A stretch of DNA of 64,000 nucleotides from Adiantum capillus-veneris (taxonomy: Eukaryota > Streptophyta > Polypodiopsida > Polypodiales > Pteridaceae). The notes beneath the pieces were generated by a model. That model searched no databases. It saw nothing but the letters and a program-made list of their open reading frames with translations, and was not told the origin of the DNA. Positions 32,750-44,752 of the stretch are shown one piece after another. How positions within the stretch are numbered: the first letter of the stretch is position 1; every line of letters starts with the position of its first letter. The DNA is taken from NCBI GenBank assembly GCA_014529385.2, contig CM043959.1:11751309-11815308 (forward strand). The letters are read 5' to 3'. Made by a program: the position numbers and the translations under genes.

Positions 32750-34282
32750 CAATAACCTGTTGTCATTTAATCTTTCTTTGCTTTGCTGCATGCATTTTCT
32801 CTAGAAAATCATTGGCTAGTGGAAAATGGTACTTTTTTAAGTGGCATCCACTAATCCAGTTAGCCATTGGTTCACCATCTATAGTGGACAACTTAACCGC
32901 TCATCTTGGAGATACATCTTTAATGACAAACGGTCCGTTTTTCTTGAATTTGGAAATGTGTTGCTTAAGGGAATAAACTAAAACTAGGTCCCCTTTTTTG
33001 AAGGATTTTGTGACAAGATGTGAATCAAAAAATTGTTTTTGCTTCTGTTTTTGTGCATAGATGTGAGCTACAGCTATTAGCCCTTGTTCATCAAGCTTTT
33101 CTAAATCTTCAAGCCTCTCTAACAGTTCATGTCCGGTCCACTCAAGATCTTTAGCTACCCTTAGTGTTGGCAATAGAGATTTCATCAGTAGTATGGCATC
33201 AAGACCATAAACAAGGTTAAAGGGTATAGCATTTAAAGTTGTTTTGAATGAAACTCTATAAGTCCATAGAGCAGCATGTAGATTCATTTCCCAATCAATT
33301 CATCCTAAACTAACCACTTTAGCCAATACCGAGCTAAGAATTTTATTCATGTGCTCAGCTTGTCCATTTGCTTGTGGATGATATGGAGCGGATTTGTTAT
33401 TGGATGACCATAAATTCATTTAGTAGATACTCAATTACCTCATTGAGAAAATGAGTTTCCCTATCACTAATAATTACTATTGGAAGTCCATCTTGTGTAT
33501 ACATTCTCATACAAGAATGCGGCTGTGGTTTTAGCATCATTCTTCCTGGTTGCCTTAGCCTCTGCCCACTTGGTCAAATAGTTCATAGCTACAATGATAT
33601 ATTGAACTTGATTTCTATGAGTAGGTGGTTGTATTGGTCTGACAAAATCTATGCACCATTTTGCAAAAGCTCTAGCCTCCATCATTGGTCTTAAAGGTAT
33701 GCTATCTACCCTTGTTGGCATTTTTGCTCGTTGGCATGCATCACATCTTCGAACATATTCTTTGGCATCTGCAAAAAGTGTTGGCCACCATATTCCTACC
33801 ATTAAAATTGCTCTAGCGGTGGTTTCACTAAAAAAGTGACCTCCAGCTAATCCCACATGTACTTGTTCTAGAGTAGGTATATATTCATCTTTATTTGCAC
33901 AGAGACATAAATGTTGATCCTTTCCTCTTTGATACAATATGTTTCCAATAAGAGCATTGTATCTTGCTTCAGTTTCAATAGCTCTTTGGCAGCGTTTACT
34001 CATATCCTCCGAAAATGTTATGCTTGATAAGTAAGTAACTATATAGTTACTCCACTTAGGAACGAGTGAGATTTGAAATAATGTCACATGAGGTAAGGGT
34101 TTTTGTTTTTGGCATTGAAGACAATTTTTCACAAATGAGTGAACATCACTCCTCATGGTTGGCCAAAATACTCCAACTCCCATGATTCGTTTCATATCTT
34201 GGTCTTCCGCAAAGTGAAGTCCTACTACGGTCATGTGTGCTTGCTTTAGGTATTGAGTTTTCTCCTCAGGATTAATACACAA
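32750..34282 (-). pseudogene. Element C integrase with two zinc-binding segments
   Basis: Two similar HHCC-type segments lie in tandem: GLHFAEDQDMKRIMGVGVFW with CLQCQKQK, and GLAGGHFFSETTARAI with WWPTLFADAKEYVRRCDACQ. The catalytic core starts FAKWCIDFVRPI and continues IIVAMNYLTKWAEAKAT. A break near 33467 removes the second core aspartate from the frame. The C-terminal part (LWTYRVSFKTT, FVIKDVSPR, NWISGCHLKKYH) lies further left in other frames. The double zinc segment appears to belong to this lineage. Confidence 0.85.
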
Positions 34283-34429
34283 AAGAAATATTCCATCTTG
34301 ATTTCTTTTGTACAGCCTTCCAACTAACTAATATATAGTCAATTGTCCAATCAATCCTAGTGTAATAGGAAGCGATATTTGAGAAGCCACTTGAGCTATA
34401 GTCATCAATGAAACCATATTTTCTTACCA

Positions 34430-36162
34430 ACGGGGTATCATTTACACAGAGAATAGATATGCATCTAGAAGATCATTGTCTACCCCTTTTGGTGGTTCTC
34501 CTAAATTAATCCTTGATAAATGATCTGCTCTTTGGTTTGTGGTGCCCTTTTTTACAACTACAGTGAAATGAAATTCCAAAAGAATGATGAACCATCTCAC
34601 TATTCTCCCTGTGTTGCATGGCTTGTTGACCAAATACAATAAAGCTTGGTGTTCCACAAAGAACACAAATTTGTGGGCTAATAGGTAATATCTATACTTT
34701 TTTACAGCATAGCTCATCCCTAATCCTTCTCTTTTGGTGGTTGTATAGTTTTTCTCTGCCACATTCAACTATCTACTAGAATAAGAAATGGGAAAATCAA
34801 ATTTTTTGTCTCCTGGTTGAGATAATATACACCCAATGGAAAAATTAGAAGCATCAATATATACATGGAATATCTTATTCTAGTCTGGTGATTTCAATAT
34901 TGGGGATAAAGTGAGAGCTTTTTCAAGATTCATGAAGGATTCTTCACACTCATCAGTCTATACAAAGAGTCTAACCAGACCATACATGGGTTTTGCGATT
35001 AAAGTATACATATAAATGAATCATCTATAATATCCACAATGTCCCATGAAAGAATGAGCCCCTTTGATTGTTGTCGGTCTCGGCAATTTAGCAATAACAT
35101 GAATTTTATCCATATTGATCGCTATGTCGTTTTTAGACACTAATGTCCAAGAACTTTTCCTTGTCTGCCCATAAATGTGTACTTTTCAAGATTTAAGCAA
35201 ATCCTATAAAGTCTACATTTTTCAAATACCTTTTTGAGATGTTCAAAATGATTATCCTGGATTGACAAATGTACACAAAAATCATCCATTATACTTCCAA
35301 GAAATTCTAAGATATTGAAAGCATGGCTCATCAATCTTTGAAAGGTGGTAGGAGCATTAGTTAGCCCAAAAGGCATAACCCATAGGCAAAAATACCCATT
35401 TGGTTGCAAATGTAGTTTTATGCTGATCTTTTGGATCAACCAAAAGTTGGTTGTATCCCAAAAAGCCGTCTAAAAAATTGTAAGCTTCTTTTCCTGAACT
35501 TGTTCTAAAAGATGCTTGGTGATTGGAAGGGAATAGTTATCTCTAATGGTGGCTGCATTCACTTTTTTGAGATTGACACATACTCTTAATTTTCCATTTT
35601 TCTTGGGTACCACCAGAATTGGAGACACCCAATCTGCGTGTTCAATTTCATCAATGAATTTGGCTTCCTTGAGCTTTTATATCTCTTCTTTGATCTTTTT
35701 GGCAAATGTTTCATTATAAGTATATGGCCGTTGTCTACTTGGTTTTGCATCATCTCTCATAGGTAAGGTAGGTTGACATATTTCTGGATCAACACCCTTG
35801 AGATCTATATAAGACCAAGTAAAGATATCTTGGTATTCTTTCAATAAGCTTAGAAAAAGCTCTTCTTCTTCCTCGGTCAATTCGTTCGCAATGTAGGTAG
35901 GTCTGGGCTCTTCTCTTGGTTCGGCTAAATCTATTTTCTTTGCCTTTTCAGGTCCTTCATATGACTCACTCTGCTTTCTTAGTTCCCTTACAAGTTGTTC
36001 TCCTAGGATCTTTTGGTCTTGGAGAGTATATTTCTTGTAATTGGATGGAACACTGATTACATCTTTACTCCCTTCCTCGGTTGTTCCCATTTCAGTGGTA
36101 TACACCTCCTTTAGAGTTTTCTTCAATTCTTGATATTTTTTATTTTGTTCAACCCATGTCAT
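34430..36162 (-). pseudogene. Element C reverse transcriptase and RNase H
   Basis: Minus strand: the RT N-terminus (YQDIFTWSYIDLKGVDPEI, RQRPYTYNETFAKKIKEEI) is followed by a broken palm (about 35640-35440) and GYFCLWVMPFGLTNAPTTFQ. The catalytic motif reads IMDD where F/YxDD is expected. RNase H starts with YIDASNFSIG and continues LNVAEKNYTTTKREGLGMSY, VEHQALLYL and NQRADHLSRI, with His in place of the usual Asp in TDHxxL. Several in-frame stops separate the segments. Confidence 0.85.
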
Positions 36163-37427
36163 GGATGATTCATCATCCTGGTGCTTAGGTTTTGATTGAT
36201 TTAACTTCTCGTTTTACTTGATGTTTTTGATGTTCCTTGCTTGTTGTGTGAAGGATATCTACCCGTGATTTTGTCTTTAACACAATCATGTGCATCTATC
36301 TGCATCAAAAACTGTGTTCTGCCAGAAATTGATGGCATAGGTCTAGATTTCAAGTTTTTGTTTTTGTTTCCCTTCTATATCATTTCCGTCTTCTTGGTTT
36401 TTGGTTTGGAAAGTCAAAAAACTTTTCCTCTCCTCCTTTTATGAGTAGTTGGGCTCTCACATGTTCTTTTTCTAATTCAGAATCATCGGATGTAGCTGAA
36501 TGTTATTCACACTCATCAGTAGCATCATAATAGAGGTCTGAAAATACTTTTTGAGCTTTAAGTAAGTCCTTGGGTTTTTGAACTTCATCTTCAATGTGAA
36601 GGGTTGAGATCATTTGTATGGGAATTATTTCATAACCATCATCATTGCAAAATTGAGTAGGCATAGACGTATTCACACACACATCCATTGTTGTCAAAAT
36701 TTGAATCCATTTGAATGGCTCAAAAAAATGCTCCGAAAAGGGTTCAGGTATATATGCTTCAGCTGTGCAATCCCTTTCTAAGATACATTCTTCTCGTTTG
36801 AAACTCCCATTTTCTGAGGCTCCACACATCCAAATAGGTGTGTCTTTGTTTAACCAAGATAGAAGCTTGGATTCAGCTGAAGAAACTGAGTCAAATTATT
36901 GAATGGTGTTTTCATTACATCTCTATAAGTGTAATCTTTCAAATTAACCCTTGTGATTGATCCCACTTGCTTCAAGTACAGGTAGTTGTTTTCCCAATCT
37001 TGAATGAGTTGTACTTGCCGCATGAATGGCCTTCCAATATGATTTCATAATTAAGTTTCTTTCCAAAGTCCACTATCATAAAAGTATGTTGATAATCAAT
37101 TCCATAGGAACTAAGTATCACTTTTTCAAGCACTTGTAGGGGTTTTTCTATGTGTCCATCCGCCAATTGTAATTTCATTTGAGTTTGTCTAATGGCTAGT
37201 TTTCCCCATGATTCCCATACTACTTTTGTGGCTATGGCTATGCCAGCCCCGCTGTCCAGTATTGCCATGGTTTCTACATCATTATATCTCATTGCAAGAG
37301 TTTTGTTTCCTTCTTCCCCTTTGTAGTATTCTTTGACTTTGTTCATAGGGACGGATCTAATCTCCTTGTTATCCAATTTCTGTTTCAATTTACCCAATTT
37401 TTTTGCGATTAGCCCTGTCATCTCCAC
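36163..37427 (-). pseudogene. Element C protease and following linker
   Basis: The protease loop is AILDSGAGIAIATK. ADGHIEKPLQVLEKVILSS and VDFGKKLNYEIILEGHS give the later strands, the last in place of the usual ILGRP. A linker with MCGASENGSFKREE and EHFFEPFKWIQILTTMDVCV follows in another frame up to the RT start. This is the canonical protease position, between gag and RT. Confidence 0.8.
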
Positions 37428-37441
37428 CTTCTCTAGAGTTT

Positions 37442-39172
37442 TTATAAATTATTCCATAAATATGGTCTGATTTTTAACAGTTTTCCCAAGGTAAGAGTAC
37501 ATTGAATGGGTATTGACATGATTGAATGGATGTTCTCTGCCTCTAGTGTCTCTTCCGCTCTTTTTACCTGAGTGATTTTGCACAGTATGGACTCATCTTC
37601 GTTGTCTCCTAAGTAAGAGGGTAGCGTTTTTAGAGTCAATGGTTTAGACATTCTTGATGCTTCAAAGCCGCAATCCCTGTACAAGGATTGTATATCAATG
37701 TCCATATCATGAGGTAAATTGTCTAAATAGACTTCCTCTCTAGGAGATGATTTCAAAGTTATGCCTCCCATCATTAATCTCTCTCACTTTTTCCCATAAC
37801 TGTCATGGCCAGTCTTCCTCCATAAATAGAATTCCATCTAAAGCATCTTCACTCTCAGGCACTATTAGTTTTGGCTCTTTAGTTTCAAGGTGGGTTTCTA
37901 CCACCACGTTGGATTTATCTGTATTGGTTTCTACCACAAGCTCCTCAGGTTTTTCTATACTCTCAAGCTTGGGTTTTTGTTTTTCCAGCATTTCTTGACT
38001 AAATCTTACCAAATTTTGATAAGCTTCAAGCTTAACTGTTTCCATATCTGGAGAAGGATAGTTTTTCCATTTGTTTTCCATATTTTGTCCTACTTTAAGT
38101 CCCGCTTGGAAAGCTTCCAAGGTTGCATTAGTTGGCTCAAAAATTTTATCCACCAAAATTGATCCTCCAGATTTTATTGTGGTTTCCTTGATTTCACTCC
38201 CAGTTTCTTTCACTTTTTCCTAGAATAGATATTTGGTTTTTTCCTCAATTTCCTCCTTTTGTTTTTGTTTTCTCATCTCATATCTTTGACGCCTTCTTTT
38301 CTTGGTCTTTTGAGAGGAATTTGTAGTATTCTTCGATTCATCAGAGGAATTATGTTTCTTTTTCTTAGCTTGAGCTCTAGTGATCACCTTGAATGGAACA
38401 ATAGTTTCACTTTCTGAAGAGTTACTAGGTATCACTTGGACTACATTCACCATTGATTTTCCTTTGTTTAATGGATTTTTTGGAAAGTCTTCAGGGAAGT
38501 GTCCACCCTTCTTGCAACATTGTGTACAAAAAGATTCAATTGGCTTAATGTTCTTGTTAGGTTTTGGGCATTCATTTTTCCAATGATCATCTGCACCATA
38601 ATTATGGCAATTTCCAATCTTTGGTTTAATCATGGGTCCTACCATTGGAGGTCTAGCACCTTGATTGGCTACAAAGTACATCGATGTAAGCACGGGTATA
38701 GCATAAGTCATAGGTTATTCCATTGATGGTGGATGTGAATTATACCACTCTCCTTCTACCATTACTGTAGATTGACTAGGTTCAACATAAGGTGTAACAG
38801 GCACTAGTGTTTGTTCATCTATGGTTCTTTTTGAATGCATGTACTTTACAGGCACTGCATTATGTTCAAGAAATGGAGGTTGTTGACCCACCACTGATTG
38901 TGGTCTTTCCATACCCATTAATGGTCTTTGTGTTGGGGCTATATTAGGCTAATATTTGTACAAGGGTTGTCCTTGTGGTCTCATAGGCACATATATTGAA
39001 CATTTCCATCGTACTTTGGTCGGTAATAACACTCATTGGTCTCATGATTTGTCCATTTAACAATTTGACATACTTGGAGAATTTGAGCCCCTTGGTTAGG
39101 ATTTTGAGATCCAAATGACTTGCTTCTTCAGGGCTATATTTTGTAGAGTAATATTGGCTGGATGAAAAAGGT
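37442..39172 (-). pseudogene. Element C gag, C-terminal part with zinc knuckles
   Basis: The minus strand carries a first knuckle-like segment near 39068-39018 (CQIVKWTNHETNECYY). Two more follow near 38620-38490 (CHNYGADDHWKNEC and CTQCCKKGGHFPED), then Lys- and Glu-rich segments (KLESIEKPEELVVETNTD). It is split over several frames. The gag N-terminus is not here; palindrome-array DNA lies in its place. Confidence 0.7.
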
Positions 39173-39237
39173 ACATGGATCGCGATCCATGTTGGGCAGG
39201 GTTTGGAATTTCTATTTAGCACACATGTTCCTATAGC
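39173..39237. repeat. Palindrome unit left of B3 (array 1, interrupted)
   Basis: The perfect 20-bp palindrome ACATGGATCGCGATCCATGT occupies 39173-39192. This flank continues, after B3 is removed, into the array at 48123-49020, since the ATAGC target duplication joins both sides. Confidence 0.85.
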
Positions 39238-39885
39238 TGTCATAAAATCTAATATCTAACCAATCCAAATGATTTTCTCATATTAAATTGATCACTTAAT
39301 GTGGGAGAATAAATGGGAACAAGTGTTAAGATATAGATATGTGCTTATAGATCTATCTCAACACGGGGCCAATAGTAAAGGGGCCCAAATGGGAGATGGT
39401 CTATCAAGAGCAAGGCTAACCAATGGAGCATAAGACCTTAGGGTTAGCTTCATTGAAGACCTCCAATAATGTGTGTAAAAGTCCTTTGACCTTAGGTAAG
39501 CTAGGGCTGAGCTTGAGGTGGGAACCCAGCCCAAGCTCAAGGTGCTTGTCGTGCTTGAGGTGCTTGAGGTGCTTGTCCTGCTTGAGGTGCTTGTCATGCT
39601 TGAGGTGCTTGATTAAGATGCTTGAGGTGCTTGATTAAGATGCTTGAGGTGCTTGACTGGCTCCATGCTTGAGGTGCTTGACTGGCTCCATGCTTGAGGT
39701 GCTTGACTTGGTGCATGATTAAGGTGCTTGAGGTGCCTTGAGATGCTTGTGGGAACACCCCCTACTTCAAGTGCTTAGTCATGCTTGATTACTAAGGGGC
39801 TTGCTCATCCAAAGTCAAAAAGATCCCTACAAGGAGGGGGGCGAGCCTACAAGGGGGGGGGGGGGGGGGGGGGGATGAGAGAGAG

Positions 39886-39926
<41 letters not shown>

Positions 39927-40948
39927 GGGAAGCCCCAGCTTGAAGAGGCAGCAAGGACACTTGTCAAGTTCCTCCCCATGTTGCCCTCATGGTGTGCCTG
40001 AAGCCTATTGGTTGGCCACCCAAGGGGTCCAATGATAATTTAGGATATATAATTAATTGATTTTGCATTTATCAAGTCCTCTCTCTCAAAGGGGAAAGGG
40101 GGACACTTGTCCCAAGGCTACCCATGTTGCTTGTAATGGCTCCTGCCTGTGATGGGCTAGCCTGGAGGGGTCCAATGAGCTTCAAGCATGATCTACAAAG
40201 GGGGGTCAACCCAAGCAAGCTAGGGGGGTGCTTAGGGGGTATACTCACCCACACACACTCACAAACACTCTCATTGTGTACTATGCAAAGTGCAAGAGCT
40301 CCCTCTCCTTCTCCAAGCAAGTAGAGGTTGAGAGCCTACACCAACACTCTTGGCTATGGAGTGCAAATGCATCCAAGAGCCATGCTTCAATGCTTGAGCT
40401 TGCCATCTATTTCTTCTTCATTACTATGCTATTATGTATGCTAGCACAAGAGTTATGATAAGTGAGGAACTAGCTCTTTCTCGTATGAAATGTTTCTTCT
40501 TCCTCTTCCCTACCCTCATTCCCTGCTAGCTCTCTCCACCTTCGAAGGTGTTTGAGGTCTTGGGACTGAGGCTTGGTATAGTTAAAGCTTTCTTCAAGTT
40601 TAGGTTATGCTATGATGGTGATGCATGAAGCTTTCCATCTTCATTGCTTCACCTAGGTCACAAGGAACACAAAGAATGTATTGTAACAAGTCTCTCTTTA
40701 TGGGAGAAATCATAATACAAATGCCTATTGGAGGGGGGACCGGCTCCACATAAATCCGGTCCTCAACTGTTGTCATGTTCTCTAAATTCTCTCTCTTGCA
40801 AAAGTATTGTCCATGCCAAGTTAACTAATTGCTATAATTATGTTGCTATCTTCAATTATGTCTACCCGCTATGCTCACAAAATCATTTCTTGAAAGTACT
40901 CTCATTAAATTCGGCTACTCTCAAATTGAATAGGCAAATTCCATTACA
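39238..40948 (+). repeat. B3 5' LTR
   Basis: 1711 bp, TGTCATAAAATC to CCATTACA. It is longer than its partner mainly through a G22 run (39853-39874), a longer AC tract (about 39887-39925) and more GCTTGAGGT-type repeats (39540-39745). Confidence 0.95.
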
Positions 40949-40949
40949 T

Positions 40950-40962
40950 TCGTATCAGAGCA
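40950..40962 (+). promoter_or_regulatory. B3 primer-binding site
   Basis: TCGTATCAGAGC follows the LTR after one base. It matches TGGTATCAGAGC, the initiator-Met tRNA complement, except at one position. Confidence 0.8.
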
Positions 40963-41362
40963 TTTGGGTTCTCTTTTCTTGCTTAAGAAGAGAGGTCCTT
41001 AAGTAGCCTATAAATGGTTGATGTTGTTAATTATAATAGGGTAAGTGGAATTGGGATCTATTATCGGTTTTGTTGAGCCCACTATGTGGGGGATGGTGCA
41101 CATCTCGGGAGCTTTGGACTTAATAATGGAGTCTTTCTAGACTTGCCTACAGCTTTACCATTATTGAGCCATAATAAGTCCGAAAGAAGCTAACCCTTGG
41201 CAACTCTGCTATGTTAGAACTACTCCTCTACTCTCTATAATTAACCACTTTGAGCCGTGGGTGTAGATACTTAAGAGCCGATTTTCAAAGGCTAAGAGGA
41301 GTGGCAACTAAGGTTTTGTATTGCCAAAGCATACACTAAGTATAAACATAAATTTTGTTAAC

Positions 41363-42430
41363 ATGGCTGACAATAATCAAGAGAGTAGAATGAACATTGA
41401 TAGCTTTGATTTTGCACATGAAGGTGCTAATGATAATGCTCCCATGTTTGTGAATTATCTCGTCACTAGGTTGCAACAAGCTATGGGCAACCCTGTTTTG
41501 CAAACCGAAGTTACTCAACAACTTCGTGCTTATGGAATTTCCCTTCCTCTCCCAGAGGAGAGAGAGCTTAGGAGGCCTCTTGAAGAGACCCCCAAAAGAA
41601 GACTCTCTCCCATTCGAGAGGAGGAATCCAAAGAGAAAGAAAGCAATGACAGTCTAAGTTCTTCTGAAGATGTGGCTCCACGACGACGGCGGTCTAGACG
41701 ATCGCCTACTCCTCCCAAGAGGAAAAGAGCAACCTATAGTCCTTCTCCTCATCACTCTGAAAGGCAAGAGAGGAAACAAAGGAAGAAAAGGGCTAGGAAG
41801 AGGTCACCCTCTTCTCCTTCTTCTTCACCTTCCTCCTCTTCCGATGAAAGTTATGGCTATTCTCCTAGAGAATACAAGAGGGGAGGACATCGCAAATCAT
41901 TTCCTGCATGGCAAAGGTCACAAAAGCTAAAGAAGTTCAAGGAGGGAGGAAAGAGTATCTCTTTTCTCACCTATGATGGCACCTTTGGTGCTACCGACAA
42001 AGTGTTGGCCTTCATCCAACAATTTGATGCGGCCTTTGGGGACGAGGGCTTCACAAAGTCCTCCAAGCTACGCCATGTAGCTATGCACTTCCAAAAATCA
42101 GCTCGTCAATGGTGGGCTAGCCTTCGTGGCAATGGAGAAGCCCCAAAGACATGGAAAACTCTACGAGTTTCCATCATGAAGCAATTTCTTCCAAGTGATA
42201 CTAAAGATAAAGTTCTTACCGAATGGCGCGGCTTGAAGCTTCTCTCTCATGAGTCTATCAACAAGTATGTAGACAAGTTTTGGGATTTACATCTCAAAGC
42301 TACTGTCTTTCAAAAGATAGACTTTACCGAACAAAGACAGTAATTATGTGCGGGATTACCTGAAGAGATGGCCGAATACATCAACTCTCAACGGCCCGGT
42401 ACTATTACCGAAAGTAATCCACCACACCAT
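41363..42430 (+). pseudogene. B3 gag
   Basis: MADNNQESRMNIDSFDF starts at an ATG near 41363, and the frame is open further upstream without a better start. The N-terminal half is strongly basic and Ser/Arg-rich (RRRRSRRSPTPPKRKR, then a long Ser run). The capsid part follows (FLTYDGTFGATDKVLAFIQQ, HFQKSARQWWASLRG). A TAA at 42341-42343 interrupts the frame in the capsid (most simply from CAA), and an extra base near 42412 moves the zinc-knuckle part to another frame. Gag assembles the particle; the RS-rich region is unusual. Confidence 0.88.
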
Positions 42431-43706
42431 GGTTGCTTCACGCATCAATTTCCATCAAGGGGCTCGACGTAATGTCAAGTCCATGGAAAGCAAAGATAAA
42501 AATGATGCAAAGGGAAAATCCAATGCTCAAAATAATTCCCAAGGCACTTCCAACAACAACGACAACAACAATCGGTCCAAGGAGAAGGGAGTTTACAAAG
42601 GTAAAAACAAACTCTCTCCTGAAGAGCTTGAAGCTTTTCGCAAGGACCATAAGTGTTTCAAGTGTGGGGAGCAAGGACATGGCTATTGTTCTTGCCCCAA
42701 GAAGAATACTCGCAATGAGACTCCTAGGGCTTCCACCATCGAAGCTCCAAAAGAGCATGCTCATTGCAAAGGATCATCACTCTCCTATGCTTGGGGAAAG
42801 GTAAGAGAGCATGATGCCTTCATCTTGTTTGACCCTGGCTCTACTCTCAACTTCATATCAATAGAGTTGGCCACCAAGTTGGGCATTCAAGCTTTTGAGA
42901 TGGGAGATATAGTAACAGATGATGCAGCTTTCAAGGGACAACAAGCCTCCGTTACTCCCTTGATTGGGAAGTTGAGGCTTCATGTCCAAAGCTATGTAGA
43001 CAAAGAAGACTTCTTCATCTCTCCTCTCCAACATCAGGATGTTATCCTAGGGGCACCATGGTTTGATCGCATGGCTGCCAACATGAAGTTCCGTGAAAGG
43101 AGAATTTACTTCACCTACAGGGGAAAGAACATGTATATAGATGCTAGTGAGCGTGGTCGCACTATTCCACTTGTAAATCCTCTTTCTTTTGATAAATCAA
43201 TGAAGAGCTCAGTTTCTGCGTACATGATTTATGTCAAAGAGTCTCTAAAAGCTAATAATGTTTCATCAAATGAAAATGATAGGAATCAAGAAGAGTTAGA
43301 CTTGTCTACTTTTCTAAAAGGATTCCAAGATGTGTTCATCGATGATATCCCTATGGACCTACCTGCAAAACGAGGGGATGATGACCATCGTATTGAGCTC
43401 CTTCCAGGAAGCTCACCGCCTAACAAACCTCCTTATCGAGTCTCACAAGCTCAACAAGAGGAGATTATGAGGCAAGTACAGGAATTGGTAGACAAAGGGA
43501 TGGTGAGGCCTAGTTCCTCTCCCTTTTATTCTCCAGTCCTTTTAGTGCAAAAGAAAGATGGTACATACCGTATGTGTGTGGACTATCGAGCACTAAACCA
43601 TATCACTATCAAAAACAGATTTCCCGTGCCTCAGGTAGAAGATCTGTTTGATAAGCTACAAGGCTCTACCTACTTCAGTAGGATTGACCTTAAGAGTGGC
43701 TATCAT
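42425..43706 (+). pseudogene. B3 zinc knuckle, protease and RT N-terminus
   Basis: The knuckle is [14 protein letters not shown]. The protease loop reads [12 protein letters not shown] (DPGS, a form common in plant chromoviruses) with [12 protein letters not shown] as C-terminal strand. RT begins with [18 protein letters not shown], then [20 protein letters not shown] and IDLKSGYH. The frame is cut by TAA at 43707-43709 where Gln is expected (YHQ in related elements); the same frame then continues. Confidence 0.9.
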
Positions 43707-43709
43707 TAA

Positions 43710-44752
43710 ATAAGGATAGTGGATGAAGATATCCTAAAGACCGCGTTCCGCACAACATTTGGTCTTTATGAATATCTAGTCATGCCTTTTGGCTTGACTA
43801 ATGCACCAGCTACTTTCAATCGTCTCATGGAGAAAATTTTTAGACCATATCGTAAATTCACTGGAGTGTTCTTTGATGATATCCTCATCTACTCCAAGTC
43901 TTTGGAGGAACATAAGCAACATCTCCAAGTGATTTTTCAAGCCTTGAGGGAGAACAAACTTTTTCTCAACCAAAAGAAAAGTGAATTCTTCCTTCAAGAG
44001 ATTCAATATCTAGGTCATATTATCTCTCACGATGGTATTCGTATGGATCCATCAAAGTTAGAGGTAATAAAATCATGGCCTAACCCAAGGAATCTACATG
44101 AGCTAAGAAGCTTTATTGGTATGTGTGCATACTATAGACGCTTCATAGCAAAATTCTCTCAAGTAGCAGGACCACTACACGACTTAACAAAAAAGAACCT
44201 TAAGTTTGTATGGACTGCTAAGGAGCAAAATGCTTTTGAAAAACTCAAAGAGAAGCTCACTTCCCAACCAGTCCTCGTGCTTCCGGATCTCTCAAAGCCA
44301 TTTGAGGTCCAATGTGATGCGTGTGGTGATTGCCTTGGAGCGGTTTTGCTTCAAGAAGGGCATGCCATAGCATATGAGAGTCGAAGGATCAATAGTGATG
44401 AACGAGTCTTGGGCATTTATGAGAAAGAGCTTTTAGCTGTTGTACATGCCCTAGACACATGGAAGCACTACCTATTGGGGACTCCATTTATCCTACAAAC
44501 TGACCACCAAAGTCTCAAGTATTTCATGACGCAAACCAAGCTTTCCGACAAACAAATGAGGTGGGCAAATTTTCTTTCGCAATTTAATTTCCATATTGCT
44601 CACATAGATGGTAAGCACAATCAAGTTGCCGATGCACTTTCACGACGACCAAAAGTTAATGCGGTGTCTATAGCTACTCACAATGATCTATCCTGTATGA
44701 TAGATGAGTATGCTACTGACCCTGACTTTAGAGACATAATGTCAGCCCTTGC
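43710..44752 (+). pseudogene. B3 RT palm and RNase H
   Basis: RT continues with LVMPFGLTNAPATFNRLMEK and the catalytic FFDDILIYSKS, then the connection (SFIGMCAYYRRFIAKFSQVA). RNase H shows FEVQCDACGDCLGAVLLQEG, YEKELLAVVHAL and TDHQSLKYFM. A one-base loss near 44750, compared with B1 (GCTTGG against GCTTTGG), moves the integrase into another frame. Confidence 0.92.

Larger units (their letters stand above)
29866..39237 (-). mobile_element. C: Ty3/gypsy element with a 3' accessory region
   Basis: Minus-strand order is gag zinc knuckles (about 39070-38500), linker, protease (37427-36972), RT (36162-35140), RNase H (34768-34442), integrase (34282-32750), a second retropepsin-like domain (32613-32270), T2, a basic reading frame (30945-30227), a purine tract and the start of an LTR (30193). 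The 5' side ends in palindrome-array DNA beside the B3 insertion, and the LTR is cut off at copia1. All coding parts carry stops or frameshifts. Confidence 0.82.
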
